Below, piece by piece: positions 26,701 to 34,483 of a stretch of DNA of 64,000 nt. A program made the position numbers and the translations under genes. The DNA is taken from the NCBI RefSeq assembly GCF_052327305.1, contig NZ_CP182486.1:2790001-2854000 (forward strand), written 5' to 3'. The stretch comes from Sphingobium sp052327305 (GTDB lineage: Bacteria > Pseudomonadota > Alphaproteobacteria > Sphingomonadales > Sphingomonadaceae). The notes beneath the pieces are model-generated. The model made no database searches. It worked only from the letters and a program-made list of their open reading frames with translations, and had not been told where the DNA came from. Positions within the stretch are counted from its first letter, which is position 1. Every line of letters starts with the position of its first letter.

Positions 26701-27218
26701 TGGCGCGCACGACGGAGCCGCGGCCGGCCGCATCTCTCAGCGCCGCTCTGCTCACGCGCCGCGACGGAACACAGCCCATAATGCGGCGGCAGGTTCTGGG
26801 CAGTTTTGTGAGCGTGAATCCCAGTCTGGATGATCCGGGTGCCAGCGATCCAGGTGAGGCCCGCGCGCTAACGGACCTAGCGCCTATAGCGCGGACGACC
26901 CTCATGTCAGGCGCGAGAGGCCCGTCGCCGGTAGCGCAGCAGATCGAGATGATTGCTCAGCGCATGAACGGTGAGGGCACATCCCAGCCTGAGCCCGCGA
27001 CGGCTCCGATTGCGGAACAGCCCGAAGCCGCTACGCAGACTCGCAAGGTTGCGTTTACCCTACGCCTCGACACCGAACGTCACATCCAACTGCGACGCCT
27101 GAGCGCGCAGGGCCACATGTCCGCTCAGCAGTTTCTTGTAGGCGTGCTCGATCGGCTCATTGCCGAGCAAGAGCAGACCGATCCGAATGCTGCAGAGCCG
27201 GCGAGGCGAGATAAATGA
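26700..27218 (+). CDS. Hypothetical protein with C-terminal ribbon-helix-helix-like domain
   Basis: A 172-residue protein whose ATG shares a base with the parA stop (TAATG). Residues 1-105 are low-complexity, rich in Ala, Pro, Arg and Ser, and probably disordered, apart from RQVLGSFVSVNP. Residues about 110-155 (KVAFTLRLDTERHIQLRRLS then AQQFLVGVLDRLIAEQ) look like a ribbon-helix-helix fold, as in small ParA partners and repressors. It may be the adaptor or DNA-binding partner of the ATPase. Its 3' end overlaps the next gene by four bases (ATGA). Confidence 0.75.
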   Translation: MARTTEPRPAASLSAALLTRRDGTQPIMRRQVLGSFVSVNPSLDDPGASDPGEARALTDLAPIARTTLMSGARGPSPVAQQIEMIAQRMNGEGTSQPEPATAPIAEQPEAATQTRKVAFTLRLDTERHIQLRRLSAQGHMSAQQFLVGVLDRLIAEQEQTDPNAAEPARRDK

Positions 27219-28672
27219 GCGGAACCTTGTCCATGAAGGGCCGCGCCCGGAGCACCTTGCTGGTATCAGCGCTGCTTGCCGCTTTCTCCACGGCGGGATG
27301 TTCCGGAGCAAGTCTTGATCGGCGGCCGGGAGTTGCCGGCTTGCAGGCGCGCGTAACCGTCGCACACGTCGAGAAAGCTCTGGCCTCGAAGGATTTTCCG
27401 CGCGCGTTGCAGGCAGCCGAGCGGCTTGTCGCCGCCGCGCCGCGAGACGCCGGCTATCGTGCGTTGCTTGGCCGGGCCTATCTTGCCAACGGGCGTTATC
27501 TGGCCGCGCGTACAGCCTTCTCCGATGCGATGACGCTCGGCAATCGCGACGTCCGAACGATCATCAGTCTTGCACTGGTCAAGGCGGGTGTCGGCGACGA
27601 TGCAGGCGCCCGCGCATTGCTTTCCGAAAATATCGAGAACTTGCCTGCTGGTGACTATGGGCTCGCCATGGCCATCGCCGGAGATCCGCGAGAGGGCGTG
27701 CGCGCCCTTCTCGAAGCTGTGAAAATGGATGATGCCACGGCGCGGACCCGGCAGAACCTCGCTTATGCCTTCGCGCTTTCCGGTGACTGGACGCAGGCCC
27801 AACTCGTGGGCGCGCAGGATATGGATCGAGCTGCTCTCCAGCAGCGCCTCCTCCAATGGTCGCAGGTGGCGCGCGAAGGCGCGGAGCCGCTGCGTGTCGC
27901 CGCGTTGATCGGCGTGCCGCCGCGATTTGACGATGCTGGCCTCCCCGAACGTCTGGCGTTGCGGGCCGAGCCTTTGGCTCCGCTATATCAGGCGCCTGCT
28001 GGCGATATCGTTCAGGAGGCGAGAGCGCATGTCGAAGCAAAGACCACTCCTCCGGTACCGGTGGTTCAGCTGGCAGCAGTTGTTGAGCATCCACGCGTCA
28101 CGCTCGCCCCGCCTGTTCCGCCCGTAGCCCTTCCTGAGGCTAAGGCAACTGAACCAACCCAGGCGCCAAAGGGTGTCGCACCCCCGACACTTGCTGCCGC
28201 CTTCGCGCCGCTTTCTTCCGCCGTGCCATTGGTTCGCGCGCAAAGCGAACCGATGCGTGAGGCCCTGAAAGTGGCGTTTGCGCGCAAGGTTGCGGGAAGC
28301 GTGGTAGGCAAACTTCCGAAACCGGCCTCCGCGCTGCGCGCGAGCGACTGGGTCGTGCAGCTGGGCGCCTACAACAGCAGCGAGGTCGCTGCGGAGAAAT
28401 GGCAGCGCCTTCGTGAAGCCCATAAGAGCCTTGCGGGATATAGCGTCGTGAACAGCAGGGTCTGGCTACAGGGGCGGACATTCTATCGCGTCGCCTTGGG
28501 AGGCTTTGAGGCGCGTGCCGATGCGGTATCGCTCTGCACGGCGATGCAGGCGCGAGGACAAAGCTGCTTTGTCCGTACCGATCGACGCGCGGGCGCTGGA
28601 GCAATGGCTCGGGCCTCGACCGCCCCGAGATCCGCTTCGCGCGCCGCCCGCAGGCAGGTTGCCTCGCGTTAG
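27215..28672 (+). CDS. TPR lipoprotein with C-terminal SPOR domain
   Basis: A 485-residue protein. The N-terminal LLVSALLAAFSTAGC forms a lipoprotein signal with the lipobox cysteine at about residue 29. Residues about 50-210 are TPR repeats (DFPRALQAAERLVAAAPRDA, YLANGRYLAARTAFSDAM). A proline-rich linker is followed by a SPOR domain (WVVQLGAYNSSEVAAEKWQR onward) near residues 380-460 and a basic tail. It is the third gene of the ParA operon. Anchoring in the outer membrane and binding septal peptidoglycan are expected from the domains. Confidence 0.85.
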   Translation: MSGTLSMKGRARSTLLVSALLAAFSTAGCSGASLDRRPGVAGLQARVTVAHVEKALASKDFPRALQAAERLVAAAPRDAGYRALLGRAYLANGRYLAARTAFSDAMTLGNRDVRTIISLALVKAGVGDDAGARALLSENIENLPAGDYGLAMAIAGDPREGVRALLEAVKMDDATARTRQNLAYAFALSGDWTQAQLVGAQDMDRAALQQRLLQWSQVAREGAEPLRVAALIGVPPRFDDAGLPERLALRAEPLAPLYQAPAGDIVQEARAHVEAKTTPPVPVVQLAAVVEHPRVTLAPPVPPVALPEAKATEPTQAPKGVAPPTLAAAFAPLSSAVPLVRAQSEPMREALKVAFARKVAGSVVGKLPKPASALRASDWVVQLGAYNSSEVAAEKWQRLREAHKSLAGYSVVNSRVWLQGRTFYRVALGGFEARADAVSLCTAMQARGQSCFVRTDRRAGAGAMARASTAPRSASRAARRQVASR

Positions 28673-29892
28673 CGGAAGACTCCGCCCTTCATCATCCGGC
28701 GCGCTCGGCCCTGCACCGGCAGCCGGTCAAATGGGGTGTTGCCCGCCGCTGCGGCCATTTTGCGCGAATCCACCACCCAGGGCGTATCGGGATCGATAAA
28801 GATCAGATCGGCCGGGGCGCCCTTTTCGACGGTGCCTGCATTCAGGCCAAGGATTTTCGCTGGATTTGCCGCGAGTAGCGCCATCATGCGTGTTTCGTTG
28901 ATAAGGCCGTCACGCACCAGATTGAGGGCGAGGGGCAGCAGTGTCTCGGCTCCGGCCATGCCGGGTGCGGCATCGACGAAAGGCAGGCGCTTGTCTTCCG
29001 GTCCGCGCGGGTCGTGGCTGGAGCAAAGCACATCCACTGTGCCATCCGACACCGCGTCGAGCGCCGCGCGCCGATCCGTATCGCCCCGGAGCGGAGGGGA
29101 AAGGCGCGCGAAAGTTCGGAAGTCGCTGACTGCATTATCCGCGAGGAAGAGATAGGCGGGACTGACTCCGCACGTGACTGATAAGCCTTCGGCCTTGGCG
29201 GCGCGGATGAGGTCGAAGCCTGCTCTGGTCGTGACCAGCCGGAAATGCAGGCGACCGCCCGAGACCCGCAACAGCGCGATGTCCCGCGCGATGGCGATTG
29301 CTTCCGCACAGGCCGGAGCAGCTGGGAGGCCAAGGCGTGAGGATGTTTCCCCTTCGGTCGCCACAGCCTGCGCAACCAGTCCACCGTCCTCGGCGTGGGA
29401 AATGACCGTTAGGTTGAGCGCTGCGGCATATTGGAGAACACGCAGCATGACCGCCGAGTCCGCAATCCAGTGTCGCCCGGTCGCGATTGCGCGCGCGCCT
29501 GCGGCGCGCATCATTGCCATTTCGCCGAGTTCGATGCCGGCCAGCGCCTTTGTCGCGGCGCCAAGAGGGTGGACCCAGAAATCCGGCTTCCCCGCGCGTG
29601 CGGCATGCTGGACGAGCCCCGGATCGTCCAAAACGGGCGACTGATCGGGCATAAGGCCGACGCGCGTGATGCCGCCAAAATGGAAGGCGGGCTTGTCCGT
29701 CCGGAACACGCCCAGGTCGACGATGCCGGGCGCGACAATCAAGCCCGCCGCGTCGATCCGCTCCGCAGTCTCGGGAAGAGTGAGGTCAGCCCCGGCGGCG
29801 AGGATGCGATCATTCTCGATGAGCACAGCGCCGTCGGCAAGCGCGTCAGTCGACGGATCGCAGATGCGACCAGTGATGGCGATCAGGCCCAT
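28669..29892 (-). CDS. pyrX: Dihydroorotase homologue lacking metal ligands (PyrX type)
   Basis: A 407-residue amidohydrolase-fold protein that overlaps pyrB by ten bases. Active dihydroorotases have a DxHxH motif after the GIVD segment; here APGIVDLGVFRTDKPAF has neither histidine. The later histidine-containing segment reads LHFRLVTT and the DHAPH-like motif is SSHDPRG. Loss of most zinc ligands means catalysis is unlikely. In pseudomonads a similar inactive PyrC-prime is a structural partner of aspartate transcarbamoylase, and the overlap with pyrB supports the same role. An active PyrC should exist elsewhere. Confidence 0.85.
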   Translation of the reverse strand: MGLIAITGRICDPSTDALADGAVLIENDRILAAGADLTLPETAERIDAAGLIVAPGIVDLGVFRTDKPAFHFGGITRVGLMPDQSPVLDDPGLVQHAARAGKPDFWVHPLGAATKALAGIELGEMAMMRAAGARAIATGRHWIADSAVMLRVLQYAAALNLTVISHAEDGGLVAQAVATEGETSSRLGLPAAPACAEAIAIARDIALLRVSGGRLHFRLVTTRAGFDLIRAAKAEGLSVTCGVSPAYLFLADNAVSDFRTFARLSPPLRGDTDRRAALDAVSDGTVDVLCSSHDPRGPEDKRLPFVDAAPGMAGAETLLPLALNLVRDGLINETRMMALLAANPAKILGLNAGTVEKGAPADLIFIDPDTPWVVDSRKMAAAAGNTPFDRLPVQGRARRMMKGGVFR

Positions 29893-30887
29893 CCCGCAAC
29901 TCCTCTGCGCTCACGGGTGAGCACATCCAGGCAGGCCATGCGCACCGCCACGCCCATCTCCACTTGTTCGGTGATCGTCGAGCGGTCAGGCATATCCGCC
30001 ACAGTGCTGGTGATCTCCACGCCCCGGTTCATCGGGCCGGGATGCATCACGATTGCGTCCGGCTTCGCGCGTTTCAGCCGTTCCGGAGTGAGGCCGTAAA
30101 GCAAGTGGAACTCGCGCGCCGAAGGAATGAAGGCGCCGTCCATGCGCTCATTCTGCACGCGCAGCATCATGACCACGTCCGCGCCTTCGAGCGCTGCATC
30201 GAAATCATGGAACGGGGTCACTCTGTATCGCTCCGCTTCTGCGGGCATCAGCGTGGGTGGTGCGCAGACGCGGACATTGGCGCCCAGCGCGGTGAGGCAA
30301 AGCATGTTCGATCGGGCGACGCGGCTGTGCAGCACGTCGCCGCAGATCGTGACGATCACGCCCTCCAGTCCGCCCAGACGACGACGAATAGTCAGCGCGT
30401 CGAGCAGCGCCTGTGTGGGATGTTCGTGGCGACCGTCCCCGGCATTGAGGACCGGGCAGTCCACCTTGTCCGCAATGAGCTGCACCGCGCCCGAACTCAT
30501 ATGTCGGATGACTATCACGTCGGCGCGCATGGCATTGAGCGTCATCGCCGTGTCGATCAGCGTCTCGCCCTTTTTCACGCTGGACTGTGCGGCATGCATG
30601 TTGACCACGTCTGCGCCCAGTCGCTTGCCCGCCACCTCGAAAGAGAGGAGCGTTCGGGTGGAGTTCTCGAAAAAGGCGTTCATCTGCGTCAGACCGGCAA
30701 GCCTGTCGTCATGCTTGCGGCTGTCGGCGCGGTTGAGCGTCACCCATTGCTCTGCTTCGTCGAGCAGGAAGCGGATCTCATGCGGAGCGAGATTGGCGAT
30801 TCCAAGAAGGTGACGGTGCGGGAAATTGTCCCGGCCGACGAGACCGGTGGACGAAGGGCTAGGTGATGGCGCCATGAAAACCGGCAT
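29883..30887 (-). CDS. pyrB: Aspartate carbamoyltransferase catalytic subunit
   Basis: Forms carbamoyl-aspartate in pyrimidine synthesis. The 334-residue protein has the carbamoyl-phosphate motif FFENSTRTLLSFEVAGKRLG, SSVKKGETLIDT, the HPTQALLDALTI segment with GDGRHEHPTQ, and MLRVQNERMD near the aspartate site. ATG 30887 and ATG 30875 are both possible; neither has a clear Shine-Dalgarno because the upstream minus strand is pyrimidine-rich. No pyrI gene is visible, as expected for the pyrB-pyrX type enzyme. Confidence 0.94.
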   Translation of the reverse strand: MPVFMAPSPSPSSTGLVGRDNFPHRHLLGIANLAPHEIRFLLDEAEQWVTLNRADSRKHDDRLAGLTQMNAFFENSTRTLLSFEVAGKRLGADVVNMHAAQSSVKKGETLIDTAMTLNAMRADVIVIRHMSSGAVQLIADKVDCPVLNAGDGRHEHPTQALLDALTIRRRLGGLEGVIVTICGDVLHSRVARSNMLCLTALGANVRVCAPPTLMPAEAERYRVTPFHDFDAALEGADVVMMLRVQNERMDGAFIPSAREFHLLYGLTPERLKRAKPDAIVMHPGPMNRGVEITSTVADMPDRSTITEQVEMGVAVRMACLDVLTRERRGVAGWA

Positions 30888-30922
30888 TAAGGGAGGCAGG
30901 AGGGAAGCTCAAGGGAGGATGT

Positions 30923-31411
30923 TCAGAAGGCGAATGACCCGCCCGTCAGCCCGTCGATGGCACCTTGCAGTATGAGGGCGGCGGCATGCGCGTCGATCCG
31001 CTCGGCGCGCTTTGCCCGGCTCATGTCCTGCGCGATCATCGCCCGCTCCGCTGCGGCGGTGGACCAGCGCTCGTCCCACAGCAAAATCGGGAGGCCGAGC
31101 ACCGCGATGTTGCGCGCGAAGGCGCGACTGGCCTGGCTGCGTGGGCTCTCGCTGCCGTCCATGTTGAGCGGAAGCCCGACAACGAGCCCGCGAACGGACT
31201 GCTTCGCCACGAAATCAGCGAGCACGCTCTTGTCCGCGGCAAACTTGCCCCGCTTGTGTGTGTGGGCAGGGCTGGCAATGCTCCAGCCGGCATCGCACAG
31301 CGCGAGGCCGATTGTGACGCTACCCACGTCCAGCCCCATTAGCCGGCCGCCATCCGGCAAAGCGTCACGAAACGCCGCTCGATCGAGGGTGATCAGCGTT
31401 TCGCTGCCCAT
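30923..31411 (-). CDS. ruvX: RuvX/YqgF putative Holliday junction resolvase / pre-16S rRNA nuclease
   Basis: A 162-residue RNase H-fold protein. It has LMGLDVGSVTIGLALCD with the first catalytic aspartate, GLVVGLPLNMDGSESPRSQ, LPILLWDERWSTAAAER carrying the catalytic glutamate, and RIDAHAAALILQGAID with the final aspartate. It contains a short N-terminal extension of about 23 residues before the first strand. ATG 31411 is within the stop region of the upstream DUF3089 gene, overlapping by 19 bases, so the genes are probably co-transcribed with pyrB. Confidence 0.92.
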   Translation of the reverse strand: MGSETLITLDRAAFRDALPDGGRLMGLDVGSVTIGLALCDAGWSIASPAHTHKRGKFAADKSVLADFVAKQSVRGLVVGLPLNMDGSESPRSQASRAFARNIAVLGLPILLWDERWSTAAAERAMIAQDMSRAKRAERIDAHAAALILQGAIDGLTGGSFAF

Positions 31412-32487
31412 GCATCCACTCTCCGCCTGACGTCTGCCCGCACCTGCGGCCAAAACAGGGCATAGTCATAAACATGATAGTTGTTGCCGGGCAGGACGGC
31501 CGAGCCAATCTCCGGCGCTGAGTCCATCATGAGGAAACCCTTTGCATCGCAGGTCGCGTTGGGGCGTATGGTCGCGTCCAGCTCGGTTTTGCCCTCGATG
31601 CCATCGCCGACCAACGCACCGCCGCGCGCGGAAGCGCCTGTAAGCGGGTTTGTGCAAAGCATGTGCGTGCCTTTGCGGGGCTTGCCGGTAAGGCCCGGAT
31701 CGCGATCGAACAATTTGATAACCGAGGCGGTATCCGCCGGTGATGCGAAGCTCTGCCACGAGAGGATGCAACCGGCCTGATCCGGGGCGGTGCAGCCAAG
31801 CAGTGCGAGGGCAGGGAGATCCGCTTCGATCGAAACAGGCCATCCCACCAGATAGGCAGCCGCCAAACGGGTCGCGACCGGGCGACCTGTGACCTCTTCC
31901 GCGATCAGGCGCATGAGGTGAAGCGAGCCCTGACTATGCCCGGCAAGGACGATGGGGCCGGAGGGGTTGGCGCGTAAAAACGCACCAAAGGCCGCTTTCA
32001 CATCGCCATAAGCGACATCGAGCGCCTTCTTCGCCTCCGGTTGATTGGTCAGGAACGCGCCGAACACGGCCTGTCGGTAGCGCGGCGCCCAGACCGGGCC
32101 GGCGCTGGCGAGCGCGCTTGCCTGAATGCGCAGCAGTCGTTCGCCATAGATGCGCGCATTGGCGTCGTCGATCGGCGCGTTCCACCGCGTCGTGTCGAAA
32201 GCGCTGGTGGAGGGCACGAAGAAGACGGGAGCGGTGACAGCTGGCTTGGCTGCACTATCCGGCTGCGGTGACCAGAGCGACGGGTCGCCCTTGCGTCCGT
32301 CCGGACGTGAGAACCACGCGTCCGCCTTGTCATAGGCGCTTGGCGGCAGTGGCGTCGGCGCGCTGAACGCGGCTCGCGGGATCATGGCGCTCTCGATCAG
32401 CCGTTGGCCGAAAAAGGAGAAAGCGATCATGCCAATCACGGCGATCACTATGCACGTGGCAATGATGTAAAGAAACTTGCGTGCCAC
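31393..32487 (-). CDS. DUF3089 alpha/beta-hydrolase, membrane-anchored
   Basis: A 364-residue protein with an N-terminal membrane helix (FLYIIATCIVIAVIGMIAFSFF) and a periplasmic alpha/beta-hydrolase domain. The nucleophile elbow GHSQGS is within PIVLAGHSQGSLHLMRLI, and VFFVPSTSAFDTTRWN, the conserved N-terminal segment of DUF3089, precedes it. The late NYHVYDYALFWPQVRADVRRR segment supplies a candidate catalytic histidine. Lipase or esterase activity is expected from the fold; substrate unknown. It is divergent from gatC. Confidence 0.85.
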   Translation of the reverse strand: MARKFLYIIATCIVIAVIGMIAFSFFGQRLIESAMIPRAAFSAPTPLPPSAYDKADAWFSRPDGRKGDPSLWSPQPDSAAKPAVTAPVFFVPSTSAFDTTRWNAPIDDANARIYGERLLRIQASALASAGPVWAPRYRQAVFGAFLTNQPEAKKALDVAYGDVKAAFGAFLRANPSGPIVLAGHSQGSLHLMRLIAEEVTGRPVATRLAAAYLVGWPVSIEADLPALALLGCTAPDQAGCILSWQSFASPADTASVIKLFDRDPGLTGKPRKGTHMLCTNPLTGASARGGALVGDGIEGKTELDATIRPNATCDAKGFLMMDSAPEIGSAVLPGNNYHVYDYALFWPQVRADVRRRVDAWAAKR

Positions 32488-32619
32488 GCCCTGTCGCTTT
32501 TCGGTGGAAGGTTGGTCTGTGGCCTCGCCATATGCCGGACGGGCGGATTTGCCAAATCATGTGGTCATCCACGCCTTGCCTGCTTGAAGCGCGCCGGTGC
32601 GGGTGCTAGCGCCCCGCGC

Positions 32620-32907
32620 ATGAGCGTGGACCTGAACACTGTCAAAAAGATCGCCAGTCTCGCCCGCATCGCCGTCACCGACGATGAGGCGGAAGCGCTG
32701 GTGCCTGAACTCAATAATATTCTTGGCTGGGTGGAACAGCTTGGCGAGGTGGACGTAACCGGCGTCGAGCCGATGACGGCCGTCATCCCCAATCATCTGC
32801 GCCTGCGCGACGACGCGGTGACGGACGGGAATGTCCGCGAGAAGGTTTTGGCCAATGCGCCGCAGGCCGAGCACGGCTTCTTCACCGTGCCGAAGGTGAT
32901 CGAATAA
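32620..32907 (+). CDS. gatC: Asp/Glu-tRNA amidotransferase subunit C
   Basis: Small stabilising subunit of GatCAB, which converts Asp-tRNA(Asn) or Glu-tRNA(Gln) to the amide form. The 95 residues begin MSVDLNTVKKIASLARIAV, continue with ELNNILGWVEQLGEVDVTGVEPM and end HGFFTVPKVIE, the canonical GatC end. ATG 32620 follows a CTAGCG sequence only about 10 bases upstream, so a near-leaderless message is possible. Its stop shares a base with the gatA start (TAATG). Confidence 0.95.
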   Translation: MSVDLNTVKKIASLARIAVTDDEAEALVPELNNILGWVEQLGEVDVTGVEPMTAVIPNHLRLRDDAVTDGNVREKVLANAPQAEHGFFTVPKVIE

Positions 32908-34388
32908 TGACCGAACTCACTAATCTCACGGTCGCGGAAATTCGCGACGGCTTCCGTGCGGGAGACTTTTCCGCGCGCGAAGTGGCCGAGGGCTTCAACG
33001 CGAATGTCGCCGCTGCCAAGGCGCTCAATGCCTTCATCGTCGAGACGCCGGAAAAGGCGCTGCAAGCGGCCGACGCTGCCGACAAGGCCCGCGCCTCAGG
33101 CGATCTCAAGCCGCTTTCGGGCGTGCCAATCGGCATGAAGGATCTGTTCTGCACGGCAGGCGTCCAGTCCACCGCCGCGAGCCATATGCTGGAAGGCTTC
33201 GTGCCGACATACGAGTCCACCGTTTCGCAGAAGCTGTGGGACGCGGGCGCAGGCATGCTCGGCAAGCTCAATCTCGATCAGTTCGCAATGGGCTCGTCCA
33301 ACGAGACAAGCTATTTCGGCAACGTCATCAGTCCATGGAAGCGGGGCGGCGGTGACAATGCGGCGCTGGCACCGGGCGGCTCCTCGGGTGGTTCCTCCGC
33401 TGCGATCAGCGCGCGCCTCTGCCCTGCGGCGACCGGCACGGACACAGGCGGATCGATCCGCCAGCCTGCGGCCTTCACGGGCATTTCCGGCATCAAGCCC
33501 ACTTACGGCCGGTGCTCGCGCTGGGGCATCGTGGCGTTCGCTTCCTCGCTCGATCAGGCGGGGCCAATGGCGCGGACAGTGCGCGACAACGCCATCCTGC
33601 TCGAAGCGATGAGCGGGTTCGACCCCAAGGATGCGACGTCGCTCGATCTGCCGGTTCCGAACTGGGAGGCGGGTCTTTCCAGCGATCTCAGGGGCAAGAA
33701 GGTCGGTATTCCGAAGGAGTATCGCCCGGATGGTCTCAATGCCGAGATCGCCGCGCTTTGGGACAAGGGCATAGACTGGCTGAAGGATGCGGGTGCGGAG
33801 ATGGTCGAGGTCTCTCTGCCGCACACTCAGTATGCGCTGCCGACCTATTATATCATTGCGCCTGCCGAGGCTTCGTCCAACCTCGCTCGCTATGACGGCG
33901 TGCGCTATGGCCTGCGCGATCTGCCCGATGGCGCGAACCTGCAGGACATGTATGCAGCGACACGCGCTGCCGGCTTCGGCCCGGAGGTCAAGCGCCGCAT
34001 CATGATCGGCACCTATGTGCTCTCGGCAGGCTTCTACGACGCTTATTACACGCAGGCGCAGAAGGTGCGGGCACTCATCGCGCGCGATTTCGCGCAGGCG
34101 TTCGAGACATGCGATCTGCTGCTGACGCCGACCGCGCCGAGCGCGGCCTTTGCGCTGGGCGAGAAGCAGGCCGATCCGCTGGCAATGTATTTGAATGATG
34201 TGTTCACCGTGCCGGCCTCGCTCGCTGGTCTGCCGGCCATGTCGGTTCCGGGCGGGCTGGATGCGGCGGGCCTTCCGCTGGGTCTCCAACTGATCGGCAG
34301 GGCGCTGGATGAGCAGAGCGTGCTCAACGCCGGCCTCGCCATTGAGGAGCGCGCGGGCTTCACAGCGCGGCCGGAGCAATGGTGGTAA
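32907..34388 (+). CDS. gatA: Asp/Glu-tRNA amidotransferase subunit A
   Basis: The glutaminase/amidase subunit. A 493-residue amidase-signature protein with the Ser-cisSer-Lys triad: the lysine in GVPIGMKDLFC, serines in PGGSSGGSSAAISARLCP and the nucleophile in TGTDTGGSIRQPAAF. The C-terminal LPAMSVPGGLDAAGLPLGLQ is also typical. The 94-base gap to gatB is filled by an inverted-repeat element rather than a promoter. Confidence 0.97.
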   Translation: MTELTNLTVAEIRDGFRAGDFSAREVAEGFNANVAAAKALNAFIVETPEKALQAADAADKARASGDLKPLSGVPIGMKDLFCTAGVQSTAASHMLEGFVPTYESTVSQKLWDAGAGMLGKLNLDQFAMGSSNETSYFGNVISPWKRGGGDNAALAPGGSSGGSSAAISARLCPAATGTDTGGSIRQPAAFTGISGIKPTYGRCSRWGIVAFASSLDQAGPMARTVRDNAILLEAMSGFDPKDATSLDLPVPNWEAGLSSDLRGKKVGIPKEYRPDGLNAEIAALWDKGIDWLKDAGAEMVEVSLPHTQYALPTYYIIAPAEASSNLARYDGVRYGLRDLPDGANLQDMYAATRAAGFGPEVKRRIMIGTYVLSAGFYDAYYTQAQKVRALIARDFAQAFETCDLLLTPTAPSAAFALGEKQADPLAMYLNDVFTVPASLAGLPAMSVPGGLDAAGLPLGLQLIGRALDEQSVLNAGLAIEERAGFTARPEQWW

Positions 34389-34396
34389 TTTGAAGT

Positions 34397-34473
34397 CCGT
34401 TCGCCCTGAGCATCGTCGAAGGGCCGTACTTTTCTCAAGAAGGGCAGGGCTTCGACAGGCTCAGCCCGAACGG
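34397..34473. repeat. REP-like inverted repeat between gatA and gatB
   Basis: The arm starting CCGTTCGCCCTGAGC at 34397 recurs inverted at the right end as GCTCAGCCCGAACGG, ending 34473. A second shared core GTCGAAG lies inside each arm. The 77-base palindrome resembles the widespread proteobacterial REP/RAYT-mobilised element with a CTGAGC...GTCGAAG core. No RAYT transposase gene is in the window, and this is the only copy seen. Confidence 0.75.
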
Positions 34474-34483
34474 AAATGAAATA

